This document shows positions 23,659-32,955 of a DNA stretch of 64,000 nt, piece by piece. Numbering within the stretch: the first letter of the stretch is position 1; each line of letters starts with the position of its first letter. The stretch comes from an uncultured Pelagibacteraceae bacterium (GTDB lineage: Bacteria; Pseudomonadota; Alphaproteobacteria; Pelagibacterales; Pelagibacteraceae), in contig CACONH010000002.1 of the NCBI GenBank assembly GCA_902628495.1, positions 1 through 64,000 of the forward strand. Reading direction: 5' to 3'. A program made the translations under genes and the position numbers. The notes beneath the pieces were generated by a model that saw nothing but the letters and a program-made list of their open reading frames with translations, did no database searches and was not told the origin of the DNA.

Positions 23659-23996
23659 TTATAAAATATTTTACTTTTTTAATTGGGATTATTTGGTCTT
23701 ATTCTATAATTAAAACTCAATCTATTTTTAGTAAAAAAGCGGGTCTTTTATTCAAAATATTTATTTCCAAAGTATCTTGGTTTACTTTTTTAGCCGCAAT
23801 TTATTTTGGTTACAAAAACTTCCAAATTAAATTTGTTTTAATAGGATTAATTATTGGATTGATAATTGTTAATTTAGGATTTTATTTCCTAAGAAAAATA
23901 ATAAATCAGAAGTTTAGTGAAAAACAAATATTAAATTTTAAAAGTTTTTTTGAATATACACTTATATTTTTAATTATTTATTATGTTTTATTTTAA
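23655..23996 (+). CDS. Small membrane protein of unknown function
   Basis: 113 aa, four hydrophobic segments. Confidence 0.5.
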   Translation: MIIKYFTFLIGIIWSYSIIKTQSIFSKKAGLLFKIFISKVSWFTFLAAIYFGYKNFQIKFVLIGLIIGLIIVNLGFYFLRKIINQKFSEKQILNFKSFFEYTLIFLIIYYVLF

Positions 23997-24242
23997 AAGG
24001 TCTTGTAGCTTATTATTTTTTTCTAAAGCTCTGATTTCTTCATAGCCACCGATGTGCAGATCATCAAAAAATATTTGTGGAATAGTTCTTTTACCGTTTG
24101 CTTTTTTAAGCATTTCATCTAATGCTCCATCAACTTCTGCAATATTAATTTCAGAATATGATGCATTATTTCTTTTTAATAATCTTTTTGCAGCATCGCA
24201 ATAATTGCAAACCGGACCAGTATAAATGGTAATTTTTTTCAT
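23988..24242 (-). CDS. grxC: Glutaredoxin 3
   Basis: CNYCDAAKRLL redox site, RTIPQIFF, HIGGYEE. Confidence 0.92.
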   Translation of the reverse strand: MKKITIYTGPVCNYCDAAKRLLKRNNASYSEINIAEVDGALDEMLKKANGKRTIPQIFFDDLHIGGYEEIRALEKNNKLQDLLK

Positions 24243-24245
24243 TTA

Positions 24246-24539
24246 TTATATATAATCATTTTTTTTAATTTTTCTTCTAATTTCTTTTCTTGTTTCTTCA
24301 AATTTTTTTCTGTGCTTTATACTTTGACCTTTAGCCCTCTTTCTCCAAAGCCTAAATGATGAAGGTTTAAGTGATCTTCTCATAATTTTTATAACATCGC
24401 CTTCTGATAAACCTGTTTTTGATTTGATATCTTCGAAAGTTATTCGGTCTGCCCAAGCAGCCCATACCACCCAGCTCTGACTGCCCACTTTGGGTTCAGG
24501 ATTTTTAACCTTTGTGAGTGGTCTGCGACTTTTTTTCAT
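24246..24539 (-). CDS. DUF2805/TIGR03643-like conserved protein
   Basis: 97 aa, WAAWADRITFEDIKSKTGLSEGDVIKIMRRSLKPSSFRLWRKR. Confidence 0.7.
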   Translation of the reverse strand: MKKSRRPLTKVKNPEPKVGSQSWVVWAAWADRITFEDIKSKTGLSEGDVIKIMRRSLKPSSFRLWRKRAKGQSIKHRKKFEETRKEIRRKIKKNDYI

Positions 24540-24563
24540 AAATTCTTAATAAATATTAAAAAA

Positions 24564-24593
24564 TTGATTAATGCAATTTTTACCGACTATGTT
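24564..24593 (+). promoter_or_regulatory. Candidate sigma70-like promoter for the lysE-family gene
   Basis: TTGATT-18 nt-TATGTT; would place the start site near 24600, just before the hairpin. Confidence 0.4.
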
Positions 24594-24604
24594 ATTATAG
24601 TTCA

Positions 24605-24651
24605 GATAGTCCTATCTAGCCATCTTTAGCTCCCGGTTTTTTAGGACTATC
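24605..24651 (+). promoter_or_regulatory. Inverted repeat/5' leader hairpin upstream of the lysE-family gene
   Basis: GATAGTCCTA-(27 nt)-TAGGACTATC, perfect 10-bp stem ending 6 nt before the ATG at 24657. Confidence 0.65.
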
Positions 24652-24656
24652 CCATA

Positions 24657-25271
24657 ATGCTTCCCTTAGATTATTTTCTCTTTCTACAAATTATACTTTT
24701 TTTATTTATAACTCCAGGTACACCAAGAATTGTAATTATTTCATATGCGATGAATTATGGAACAAGAAATTGTATTTGGATTGCACTAGGTGATATTACT
24801 GCAAATCTAATACAAGCTACTTTAGTAATATTTTTTATAGGATCCTTCATTGCTAATAATAGTGAAACATTAAATATTTTAAAATGGTTTGGTGTAGCTT
24901 ATTTATTTTATCTTTCTTACGATATCTATAGGTCTAGACCGACAAATTTTAACAAAGCATCAACAAAATCAAAAAAATTTTTATCTTTTTTTAAAGATGG
25001 ATTTATTGTAGCTGGAACAAGTCCAAAAGCTTGGATATTTTTTCCATTAATCTTTCCACAGTTTATAAATTTTAACGAAAATTATATTTTTCAATTTGTA
25101 ATTCTTATAATTACATACATGGTACTAGATTTTATCTCACTTATTGGCTATGCAATCTTAGCCAAAAAACTTTTAACATGGATCAACGCAAATCCAAGAG
25201 TGTTAAACACAATTTCGGCGTGTGTATTGATTTTCATTGCAATTTTTATTGGATTTACACAAAATTATTAA
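24657..25271 (+). CDS. LysE/RhtB-family amino-acid exporter
   Basis: LysE-type ITPGTPRIVIISYAMNYGTRN N-terminus; about six TM segments. Confidence 0.82.
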   Translation: MLPLDYFLFLQIILFLFITPGTPRIVIISYAMNYGTRNCIWIALGDITANLIQATLVIFFIGSFIANNSETLNILKWFGVAYLFYLSYDIYRSRPTNFNKASTKSKKFLSFFKDGFIVAGTSPKAWIFFPLIFPQFINFNENYIFQFVILIITYMVLDFISLIGYAILAKKLLTWINANPRVLNTISACVLIFIAIFIGFTQNY

Positions 25272-25289
25272 CAACTATATTAATTTATT

Positions 25290-26066
25290 ATGAAAATAGG
25301 TTTCATAGGAACGGGACAGATAACAAAAGCAGTTGTAACAGGTGTAATTAATTCAAATTTGAAAATTTCACAAATATTTGTATCTGAAAGAAATAAAAAA
25401 ATTTCAAGAATTTTAAAATTTAAAAGTAAAAAAATTAAAATAATTAAGAATAATCAAGAAATTATAAATAAATCTGAATGGGTCTTCCTTGCGGTAACAC
25501 CAACTGTAGGAAATAAAATTTTAAATAGTTTAAAATTCAATAAAAATAAGATGATAATTAGTTTCATTTCAACAATTAATTTAACTCAACTAAAAAAAAA
25601 AACTGGATTAAAATCAAATATTGTTAGAGCAATACCATTACCACCAATTGCGTTATGCAAAGGACCCGTACCAATTTATCCACCAAATATTAAGGTTAAA
25701 AAGTTTTTTGATAAATTAGGATCTACAGTTGAAATCAGCAATGAGAAGTTATCACTAAATTTTTGGACTACTTCTGCTATGATGGCTCCTTTTTACGAAA
25801 TCTTATACTCATTATCAAATTGGTTAGTTAAGAGAGGAATAAAAAAAGAAAATGCACAAAAATATATATCATCTCTATTCCTTGCGTTATCAGAAGACGC
25901 TTTTAATAACAACAAAAATCTAAAAAAACTTGTTCGAGAGTCGCAAACACCCGGTGGCCTGAATGAGCAAGCCATTAAAGATCTGCGAAAAGCTGGTTTT
26001 TATAGATTACTTGAAAAAACATCTAATAGAATAATAAAAAGGTTAAAAAAGTCACAATCTAATTAA
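25290..26066 (+). CDS. proC: Pyrroline-5-carboxylate reductase family protein
   Basis: GFIGTGQITKAVV, VRAIPLPP, QTPGGLNEQA. Confidence 0.82.
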   Translation: MKIGFIGTGQITKAVVTGVINSNLKISQIFVSERNKKISRILKFKSKKIKIIKNNQEIINKSEWVFLAVTPTVGNKILNSLKFNKNKMIISFISTINLTQLKKKTGLKSNIVRAIPLPPIALCKGPVPIYPPNIKVKKFFDKLGSTVEISNEKLSLNFWTTSAMMAPFYEILYSLSNWLVKRGIKKENAQKYISSLFLALSEDAFNNNKNLKKLVRESQTPGGLNEQAIKDLRKAGFYRLLEKTSNRIIKRLKKSQSN

Positions 26067-26091
26067 AACAATTTAGTTTATAAATTAAAAA

Positions 26092-26727
26092 ATGACCAAA
26101 AAAAAACCATTAAAAAGAAAAATAAAAGTCGCTTTAAAAAGAAAAAGCAAAATATTCAAACGCTCAATTACAAAAAAAAAGGATTTAATATCTAAAAAAT
26201 TTAATACTTCCATCAAAGGTAAAAAAATTGATATTGGAAAATCTGTAAAAAATTTTTTTGACTGGGTTAAAGGTGCTGAAATTGTTGAATTGCCGAACTG
26301 TAATACTAATGAGGATCCAGTAAGACCAGAATTAGATAATGATTTTAGAACAAGTTTTGGAAGAAAAATATATGGTGTTAAGTATCAAGATGAAATACAT
26401 GCGGTAATGTGTTTTGCGTTTACAAATAGCATTCCGAAAACTGTAGAAGAGTTAGATATGATGAGTAAAGATGCTTATCTTCAGAGTATCAATAGAGATT
26501 TTAAAGTTGGTCAAATTGCTATTGCATATACTGTTTGGTCAAAAAAAAAAGGTGGTGGAAGATTAATTGTAAAAGAAGTTTTTAAAAAAATAAAAAAAAC
26601 AAACCATTTAAATAGATTAGTAACACTATCACCACTTACTGATATGGCTAGGAAATTTCATTTAAGTAACGGCGCCATAGAGATTGGAGTTAATGAAACC
26701 ACTCAAAATTTTGAGTATAAAATATGA
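26092..26727 (+). CDS. Conserved protein with Lys-rich N-terminal tail and GNAT-like C-terminal domain (tentative)
   Basis: First ~60 aa very Lys-rich; C-terminus RLVTLSPLTDMARKFHLSNGA resembles GNAT/malonyl-CoA-decarboxylase-like folds by eye only. Confidence 0.4.
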   Translation: MTKKKPLKRKIKVALKRKSKIFKRSITKKKDLISKKFNTSIKGKKIDIGKSVKNFFDWVKGAEIVELPNCNTNEDPVRPELDNDFRTSFGRKIYGVKYQDEIHAVMCFAFTNSIPKTVEELDMMSKDAYLQSINRDFKVGQIAIAYTVWSKKKGGGRLIVKEVFKKIKKTNHLNRLVTLSPLTDMARKFHLSNGAIEIGVNETTQNFEYKI

Positions 26728-27426
26728 TTATTGGTATTTATTTTCTAAATAGTAATCAAAGTAATTTGATAAAAGTTTATCTATTTTATAAAAATTTGGC
26801 ACTAGGAATGGCCTTCTAGCATGCACTCTATCATTTACCCAATGCTTTGACCATTCAGTAGTTGTTTCTACGCATTGTTTTGGAAATTCATTAATTTTAT
26901 ATCTCTCCTTAATCTGAAAACAACCACCTATAAATAAATCTACATACGATTGAACAATTGGATGACTATTATTTGGTTTTTTTATTTTTCCTGGATTAGC
27001 TGCATAAACCCAAAAGTTTTTATTTTTAGTTTTAATTTTTTTTCCATAGAAACTTAAATCTTTGCCTTCAACTTTTACTCTACAATAGCCACTCTCTCTT
27101 TTATCTGTCTTATTCAAGTCCTTTATTGAAACTGGGTAATAAACTGCATTAACAGCTGAGTTTTCTTTTTTAATGATTGTTAAAAAAGTAATTTTGTATA
27201 TTCTCCCCTGAAGGCCCCAAGTTCTTTCAAAACCTTTAATCAAAATAGGTTTAACTACAAAAGCTGATTTATTTGTTCTAATTCTCGATTCTTTATCCAT
27301 TAAGGATCCATAGCCAATAATATAATTTTTACTCCCTCGCTCTGGATTTAAATTACATTCCTGACTTTGTGCTAACTGTGTTGAAAAAATTAATATTATA
27401 ATGACTAACAACTTTTTCATATTCAA
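26728..27426 (-). CDS. Secreted gamma-glutamylcyclotransferase-fold protein
   Basis: Signal peptide, IIGYGSLM GGCT motif. Confidence 0.55.
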   Translation of the reverse strand: MNMKKLLVIIILIFSTQLAQSQECNLNPERGSKNYIIGYGSLMDKESRIRTNKSAFVVKPILIKGFERTWGLQGRIYKITFLTIIKKENSAVNAVYYPVSIKDLNKTDKRESGYCRVKVEGKDLSFYGKKIKTKNKNFWVYAANPGKIKKPNNSHPIVQSYVDLFIGGCFQIKERYKINEFPKQCVETTTEWSKHWVNDRVHARRPFLVPNFYKIDKLLSNYFDYYLENKYQ

Positions 27427-27429
27427 TAC

Positions 27430-28056
27430 TTAAAAATATTTCTTAAACTCTTCATTTACTCGTAAAATTTCTAAATCTACTAATCCACCTATTATTAATT
27501 GAATAGCAACAAGTAAAATAAATGCTAAACCCACATAGGCAATCCATAAATGTTTTTGAATATAGTTTGCAAGATAAGTTGCGAGTGCTCCAGTTAAAAT
27601 AACTGATAAAACTAAACCAAAAATCATAAAACCAAAATAACCTTTGGAAGCTCCAACAACACCAATAACATTATCAAAACTGATTGTTATATCTGCAAAT
27701 AAAACTTTATACACACTTTGTATATATGAGGGCTCCTTAGAAACTTTTGTTGGTGATTTTACTTTCTTAATTTCAAACAAGTCTTTTCTTAAATCATAAA
27801 CTATCCAAATTAATAGTAGCCCACCTAAAATTTTAATAAAATAGAACTTAAATAAATAAGTTGCAAAAATTGCAAAAATAACTTTAAAAATTAATGCACC
27901 TGCTACACCCCAAAGTATAATTTGTCTTCTGTGTTTTGGAACAAAGTTAGCAGCTATCAAACCGATTATTATTGCATTATCTGCAGCCAAAATAATATCG
28001 ATGAATATTATTTGTAACAAAATTAAAGATTGCTCAAAAAATAGTGATTGCTCCAT
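27430..28056 (-). CDS. TerC-family integral membrane protein (YjbE-like)
   Basis: FIDIILAADNAIIIG and ADITISFDNVIGVVGAS paired acidic TM motifs. Confidence 0.85.
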   Translation of the reverse strand: MEQSLFFEQSLILLQIIFIDIILAADNAIIIGLIAANFVPKHRRQIILWGVAGALIFKVIFAIFATYLFKFYFIKILGGLLLIWIVYDLRKDLFEIKKVKSPTKVSKEPSYIQSVYKVLFADITISFDNVIGVVGASKGYFGFMIFGLVLSVILTGALATYLANYIQKHLWIAYVGLAFILLVAIQLIIGGLVDLEILRVNEEFKKYF

Positions 28057-28171
28057 TGGAATTCTTAGATAATAAATGAATATTAGAATTTTTCAATTAA
28101 AAGTAGATAATTTTTTTATTGATTTAATATTAAATTAATAATCAAATATATTTTTAAAAAGAGGAGGTGAA

Positions 28172-29140
28172 ATGAGAATAATTAAATACTTTATTTCAAC
28201 ATTAACATCACTACTTTTACTTTCAAATGTATCATATGCTGAAAAATGGGATATGGCGTTAGCTTATGGTGCGGGTAATTTTCATTCTGCAAATGCAACT
28301 GAATTTGCAAAAAATGTAACTGAAAAAAGCGGTGGTAAACTAACTATAGTCACACACCCAGGTGGATCATTATTCAAAGGTGGAGAAATTTTTAGAGCAG
28401 TAAGAACAGGACAAGCTCCGATTGGTGAAAGATTTATGTCGGCATTAGGTAAAGAAGATCCTTTACTTGAAATCGACTCTTTACCTTTTTTAGCTACATC
28501 TTACACAGATGCTATGAAATTATATAAAGCATCAAAAGCTGAAATAGCAAAAAGCTTAGATGCAAAAGGTTTAGTATTTTTATATGCAGTGCCTTGGCCT
28601 GCTCAAGGTTTATATTCTAAAAAAGAAATAAATAGTGTTGCAGATTTAAAAGGATTAAAGTTTAGAGCTTATAATGGTGCTACAATTAGAATTGCAGAGC
28701 TCACAGGTATGGCTCCAACTAAAATTGAAGCAGCAGAAATATCTCAAGCATTTTCTACAGGAGCTGTTGAAAGTATGATCACTTCACCAACTACTGGAAA
28801 GAATAGTAAGATTTGGGAAAACGGAGTAAAATATTTTTATGATATAGCTGCTTGGTTTCCAAAAAATATGATTATTGCTAATAAAAAAGCTTGGAATAAA
28901 CTTGATAAGGAAACTCAAGACTTAATTATGAAAGAAGCAGCTCTTGCTGAGAGAAAAGGGTGGCAACTTTCAAAAATGGGAAACAAGAATGACAAGAAAG
29001 CTTTAGCTGACGCTGGAATGAGTGTTGGTAAAGTTAATTCTGCCTTAAAGCAACATTTTGAAAAAGTAGGATCTCAAATGGCATCTGAATGGACAAAGAA
29101 AGCTGGTGCTAGAGGTCAATCTGTTTTATCTGCTTATTAA
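28172..29140 (+). CDS. dctP: TRAP transporter substrate-binding protein (DctP family)
   Basis: Signal peptide, DctP fold motifs, followed by DctQ and DctM; strong RBS GAGGAGG. Confidence 0.9.
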   Translation: MRIIKYFISTLTSLLLLSNVSYAEKWDMALAYGAGNFHSANATEFAKNVTEKSGGKLTIVTHPGGSLFKGGEIFRAVRTGQAPIGERFMSALGKEDPLLEIDSLPFLATSYTDAMKLYKASKAEIAKSLDAKGLVFLYAVPWPAQGLYSKKEINSVADLKGLKFRAYNGATIRIAELTGMAPTKIEAAEISQAFSTGAVESMITSPTTGKNSKIWENGVKYFYDIAAWFPKNMIIANKKAWNKLDKETQDLIMKEAALAERKGWQLSKMGNKNDKKALADAGMSVGKVNSALKQHFEKVGSQMASEWTKKAGARGQSVLSAY

Positions 29141-29152
29141 ATAATCTTTTCT

Positions 29153-29180
29153 AAAGGCCGTTATAATATTAACGGCCTTT
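29153..29180 (+). terminator. Intra-operon terminator/stabilizing hairpin between dctP and dctQ
   Basis: AAAGGCCGTTA-TAATAT-TAACGGCCTTT plus T. Confidence 0.75.
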
Positions 29181-29186
29181 TATCAT

Positions 29187-29669
29187 ATGCATAATAAAAT
29201 TAATTTTTATCTGGAAAAAATTTATAAATTTTCTGGGTATGTTGCTGCTTTATTTTTAATTCTAATTGCTATTTTTATACTGTTAGGAGTTTGTTCAAGA
29301 ATATTTGGTTTTTACATTAGAGGTTTGTCAGAATATTCAGGTTATTGCATGGCTGCTTCCACTTTTTTTGCTTTAGCTTATACATTTGGCGAAGGGGGAC
29401 ATATAAGAATTACTTTATTCATTGAAAAACTAGATAAGAAATTTAGAAAAATATTTGAAATATGGTGTCTATTAGTAGCCTCAACATTTTCAGGCTATTT
29501 ATCCTTCTATTTTATAAAGATGCTTATTATCTCATACAAGTTTAAAGAACGAAGTGAAGGTGCTGATGAAATATTGATATGGATACCTCAATTACCACTT
29601 GGAATTGGATCCACAATTCTATTTGTATGTATTTTTCACCATCTGTTAAAATGTTTTTATAATGACTGA
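29187..29669 (+). CDS. dctQ: TRAP transporter small permease (DctQ)
   Basis: Four TM segments between dctP and dctM. Confidence 0.85.
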   Translation: MHNKINFYLEKIYKFSGYVAALFLILIAIFILLGVCSRIFGFYIRGLSEYSGYCMAASTFFALAYTFGEGGHIRITLFIEKLDKKFRKIFEIWCLLVASTFSGYLSFYFIKMLIISYKFKERSEGADEILIWIPQLPLGIGSTILFVCIFHHLLKCFYND

Positions 29670-30972
29670 AATATTTTTAAGTATTTTTTTTATTTCTGTA
29701 CTTTTATTACTTTTAGGCACTGGTGTTTGGGTTGCATTAAGCATGATTGGTGTTTCAGCAATTGCAATGACTTTGTTCACATCGAGGCCAGTAGGGGATG
29801 CAATGGCTACGACTATTTGGGGTACTTCATCTTCGTGGACTTTGACAGCTTTACCATTATTTGTATGGATGGGAGAAATATTATTTAGAACCAAATTATC
29901 AGAAAATCTTTTTGAGGGTTTATCGCCTTGGATGCAAAAACTACCTGGCGGTTTAATTCATGTAAATGTTGTTGGTTGTGCTTTATTTGCAGCTATATCG
30001 GGCTCATCAGCAGCAACTGTTGCAACTGTTGGAAAAATGTCAATTCCGGAGCTAAGAAAAAGAAATTATCCAGAAAAAATATTACTAGGTAGTTTAGCAG
30101 GCTCAGGAACACTAGGATTATTAATTCCACCCTCAATAATTTTGATTATTTATGGCGTAACTGTTCAAGAATCTATTGCAAAATTATTTGTTGCTGGAAT
30201 TATTCCCGGAATAATGATTGCGCTAATTTTTATGGGTTATGTAATTATATGGTCTTTATTTAATAAAAAAGAGATGCCATCTATCTTAATCAATTATGGT
30301 TTTGTCGAAAAAATAAAAAAATCAGGTCAATTAATACCTGTAATACTTTTGATTATTTCTGTCATTGGTTCAATTTATACAGGTATTGCTACAGCTACAG
30401 AAGCCGCATCTCTAGGAGTAGTTGGTTCATTAATTTTGTCGTATTTTCAAAACAGTTTAACTTGGAATACTTTTAAAAGCTCTCTCTTAGGTGCAACGAT
30501 TACTTCATGCATGATCTCATTTATATTAGCAGGATCTGCTTTTTTATCTTTAGCGATGGGGTTTACAGGCTTGCCTAGGAATTTAGCTTTATGGATTAAT
30601 AGTCTAGAACTTTCCCCATACATTCTAATTTTTGTTCTAATGATATTTTATATTATCTTAGGAATGTTTTTAGACGGAATATCAGCTGTAGTTTTAACTA
30701 TGGCCATTATTGAACCAATGATAAGACAAGCAGGTTTTGATATGATTTGGTTTGGGATATTTCTTGTAGTTGTTGTTGAAATGGCCCAAATTACTCCACC
30801 TGTAGGATTCAATTTATTTGTACTACAAGGAATGGCTAAAAAAGATATGGGTTTTATTGCAAAAAGTGCATTCCCATTATTCTTATTAATGATATTTGCA
30901 ACAATTATTATAGTAATTTTTCCAGAAATAGTGATGTGGTTACCAGATCAAATGATCCAAAAAATTAATTAA
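29662..30972 (+). CDS. dctM: TRAP transporter large permease (DctM)
   Basis: Large polytopic protein, SGSSAATVATVG, LAGSGTLGLLIPPSIILIIYG, MAQITPPVGFNLFVLQG. Confidence 0.92.
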   Translation: MTEIFLSIFFISVLLLLLGTGVWVALSMIGVSAIAMTLFTSRPVGDAMATTIWGTSSSWTLTALPLFVWMGEILFRTKLSENLFEGLSPWMQKLPGGLIHVNVVGCALFAAISGSSAATVATVGKMSIPELRKRNYPEKILLGSLAGSGTLGLLIPPSIILIIYGVTVQESIAKLFVAGIIPGIMIALIFMGYVIIWSLFNKKEMPSILINYGFVEKIKKSGQLIPVILLIISVIGSIYTGIATATEAASLGVVGSLILSYFQNSLTWNTFKSSLLGATITSCMISFILAGSAFLSLAMGFTGLPRNLALWINSLELSPYILIFVLMIFYIILGMFLDGISAVVLTMAIIEPMIRQAGFDMIWFGIFLVVVVEMAQITPPVGFNLFVLQGMAKKDMGFIAKSAFPLFLLMIFATIIIVIFPEIVMWLPDQMIQKIN

Positions 30973-31475
30973 TACTTTGATTGCTTGGTTCCTTCAATTA
31001 CTTGTTTAAGTTCATTGTACTCTTTACAATTACAACTTTCCAAAACAGCCAACCTTTTTTTTGCTTCACTCATTCTATTCGTTGCAACAAATAGTTCACC
31101 CATATATTCGTTAATACCTACATGCTTAGGGTCAATTTCTAATCCCATTGCGTAATATATTTCTGCATTTTCGTAATCTCCAATTTTTCTATGAGAAAAT
31201 CCTAAAAGATTTAAAGTATCAGGGTCACCAGGGTTTTGATAATTTGCCTCTAACAATTTTTTTATAGCTTTTTCGTAAGCTTTTTTTGCCTTATCCTCTT
31301 TATTTTTTTTCTCTAATTTTTTTGCTTTAGATATCCATTTTTCCCCTATTTCAAAATTGGTTGCTGCTTTTACACCTTTGCTAGCTGTATTTTTGCTATC
31401 ATCTCCAGCAGAGCCTGCTGCAATTACGACCGAACTTAGCGTCATAAATAAAAGAATTAGTATGATTTTTTTCAT
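30969..31475 (-). CDS. Secreted tetratricopeptide-repeat protein
   Basis: Signal peptide; TPR pattern NLLGFSHRKIGDYENAEIYYAMGLEIDP. Confidence 0.75.
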   Translation of the reverse strand: MKKIILILLFMTLSSVVIAAGSAGDDSKNTASKGVKAATNFEIGEKWISKAKKLEKKNKEDKAKKAYEKAIKKLLEANYQNPGDPDTLNLLGFSHRKIGDYENAEIYYAMGLEIDPKHVGINEYMGELFVATNRMSEAKKRLAVLESCNCKEYNELKQVIEGTKQSKY

Positions 31476-31476
31476 A

Positions 31477-32250
31477 TTATGTAAATTTTTTTAAATTATT
31501 TAATGATTTAAGGTAAATATTATTTTCTTCAAGAACTTTTTTTATTTGTTTTGCGGTTTCAAGAGACTCTTTATTATCTCCATGAATACAAACAGAGTCA
31601 ATTTCACATTTAATTTTCTTTCCAGAGAAACAACTAATTGACTGTGTCTCAACCATCTTAAGAACATGTTGCTTGCACTTTTCTGGATCAGTTATTACTG
31701 CATTAGGTTTACTTCTTGAGACAAGATTACCATCATCCTCGTAATTTCTATCTGCAAATATTTCACATGCTATTTTCATATCAAACATTCTAGCGGCTTC
31801 TTCCATCTTTGACCCAGTTGGTACCAAATAAATTAAATCTTTGTCAATCTCGTAGATTGTTTTTGCTAAAATTTTTGATAGATTTAAATCTTCACAAGCC
31901 ATATTATTTAATGCACCATGTGGCTTAATATGAGTTATCTTTGTTTTAAGTTTGATAGCAATATTTTCTAATATTTTATATTGATCAATTATCAATTTTT
32001 TGATTTCATTTTCAGGTAAGTTGTGTCTTTTTCTTCCAAAGTTTTGTGGATCTTTAAATGAAGGATGTGCACCAATACTTACGTTATTCTTTTTTGAAAT
32101 CTCAATTGTATCTGTCATGGTTTTCTCATCTCCAGCATGAAAACCACAAGCTATATTTGCTGAGTTAACAATTTTAAGTAAATCTGGATCATACTTTGTA
32201 GAATGAAATTCAGATTTCTCACCTAAATCGCAATTAATATTAATTTCCAT
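31477..32250 (-). CDS. pxpA: 5-oxoprolinase subunit A (LamB/YcsF family)
   Basis: MEININCDLGEKSEFH, NIACGFHAGDE, HIKPHGALNN. Track start is 32274; the homologous start is more likely the internal ATG at 32250. Confidence 0.88.
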   Translation of the reverse strand: MEININCDLGEKSEFHSTKYDPDLLKIVNSANIACGFHAGDEKTMTDTIEISKKNNVSIGAHPSFKDPQNFGRKRHNLPENEIKKLIIDQYKILENIAIKLKTKITHIKPHGALNNMACEDLNLSKILAKTIYEIDKDLIYLVPTGSKMEEAARMFDMKIACEIFADRNYEDDGNLVSRSKPNAVITDPEKCKQHVLKMVETQSISCFSGKKIKCEIDSVCIHGDNKESLETAKQIKKVLEENNIYLKSLNNLKKFT

Positions 32251-32277
32251 AAAATTTTCCATGAAGTATAACATTAT

Positions 32278-32955
32278 ATGATTAAAAATATAGTCAATCT
32301 TGGTGACGCAGCAATTTATTGTGATTTCGGAAATGAGGTTGATAAAGAAACAAATTTAAAAGTAATTAAATATTTTAAAAATATAAAAGACAAAAACTTA
32401 AAAGGAGTTACCAACCTATCTCCTTCGTACAATAAATTAATTATTACATTTGATTTAAACGAAACATCTTTTGATAAATTAAGTCTCGATCTTTCAAATT
32501 TAGATATAGAAAATGAAATAGAGAATAAATGTCAAAAAATTAATATTCCTCTTTGTTTTGATGATGAATATTCATTAGATATTCCTAGACTTGAAAAAAA
32601 ACTCTCAAAATCAAAAAATGAATTAATAAAAATTTTTTTAAGCAAAACTTATTTTTGTTATATGACTGGCTTTATTGCAGGAATGCCATTTTTAGGTGAT
32701 TTAAATAAATCAATTATGTTAGATAGATTAGAAACTCCTAGAGTGAAGGTACCCAAAGGTTCTGTTGGATTGACTGAACAATTTTGCAACATATATACTT
32801 TCGAGAGTCCTGGGGGATGGAACATTATTGGGAATACACCAATTAAAATTTTTAATTCTTTAAGTTTAAGCAAACCAAATTTAATTAATCCTGGTGACGA
32901 AGTATCATTTTATGAGATAAATAAAAAAGAATATCTAAAAGTTTACAATGAATGA
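32278..32955 (+). CDS. pxpB: 5-oxoprolinase subunit B (KipI-like)
   Basis: GFIAGMPFLGDL, TPRVKVPKGSVGL, YTFESPGGWNIIGNTP. Confidence 0.88.
   Translation: MIKNIVNLGDAAIYCDFGNEVDKETNLKVIKYFKNIKDKNLKGVTNLSPSYNKLIITFDLNETSFDKLSLDLSNLDIENEIENKCQKINIPLCFDDEYSLDIPRLEKKLSKSKNELIKIFLSKTYFCYMTGFIAGMPFLGDLNKSIMLDRLETPRVKVPKGSVGLTEQFCNIYTFESPGGWNIIGNTPIKIFNSLSLSKPNLINPGDEVSFYEINKKEYLKVYNE

Noticed and set aside
24605-24651. Reading the lysE leader hairpin as an intrinsic terminator or tRNA-like element
   Set aside because: No U-tract follows the stem, the 27-nt loop is long, and no cloverleaf or CCA can be drawn.
28122-28135. ATTTAATATTAAAT palindrome between the terC-family gene and dctP
   Set aside because: Pure A/T in a highly AT-rich divergent promoter region; a 14-bp A/T palindrome is not convincing without conservation.
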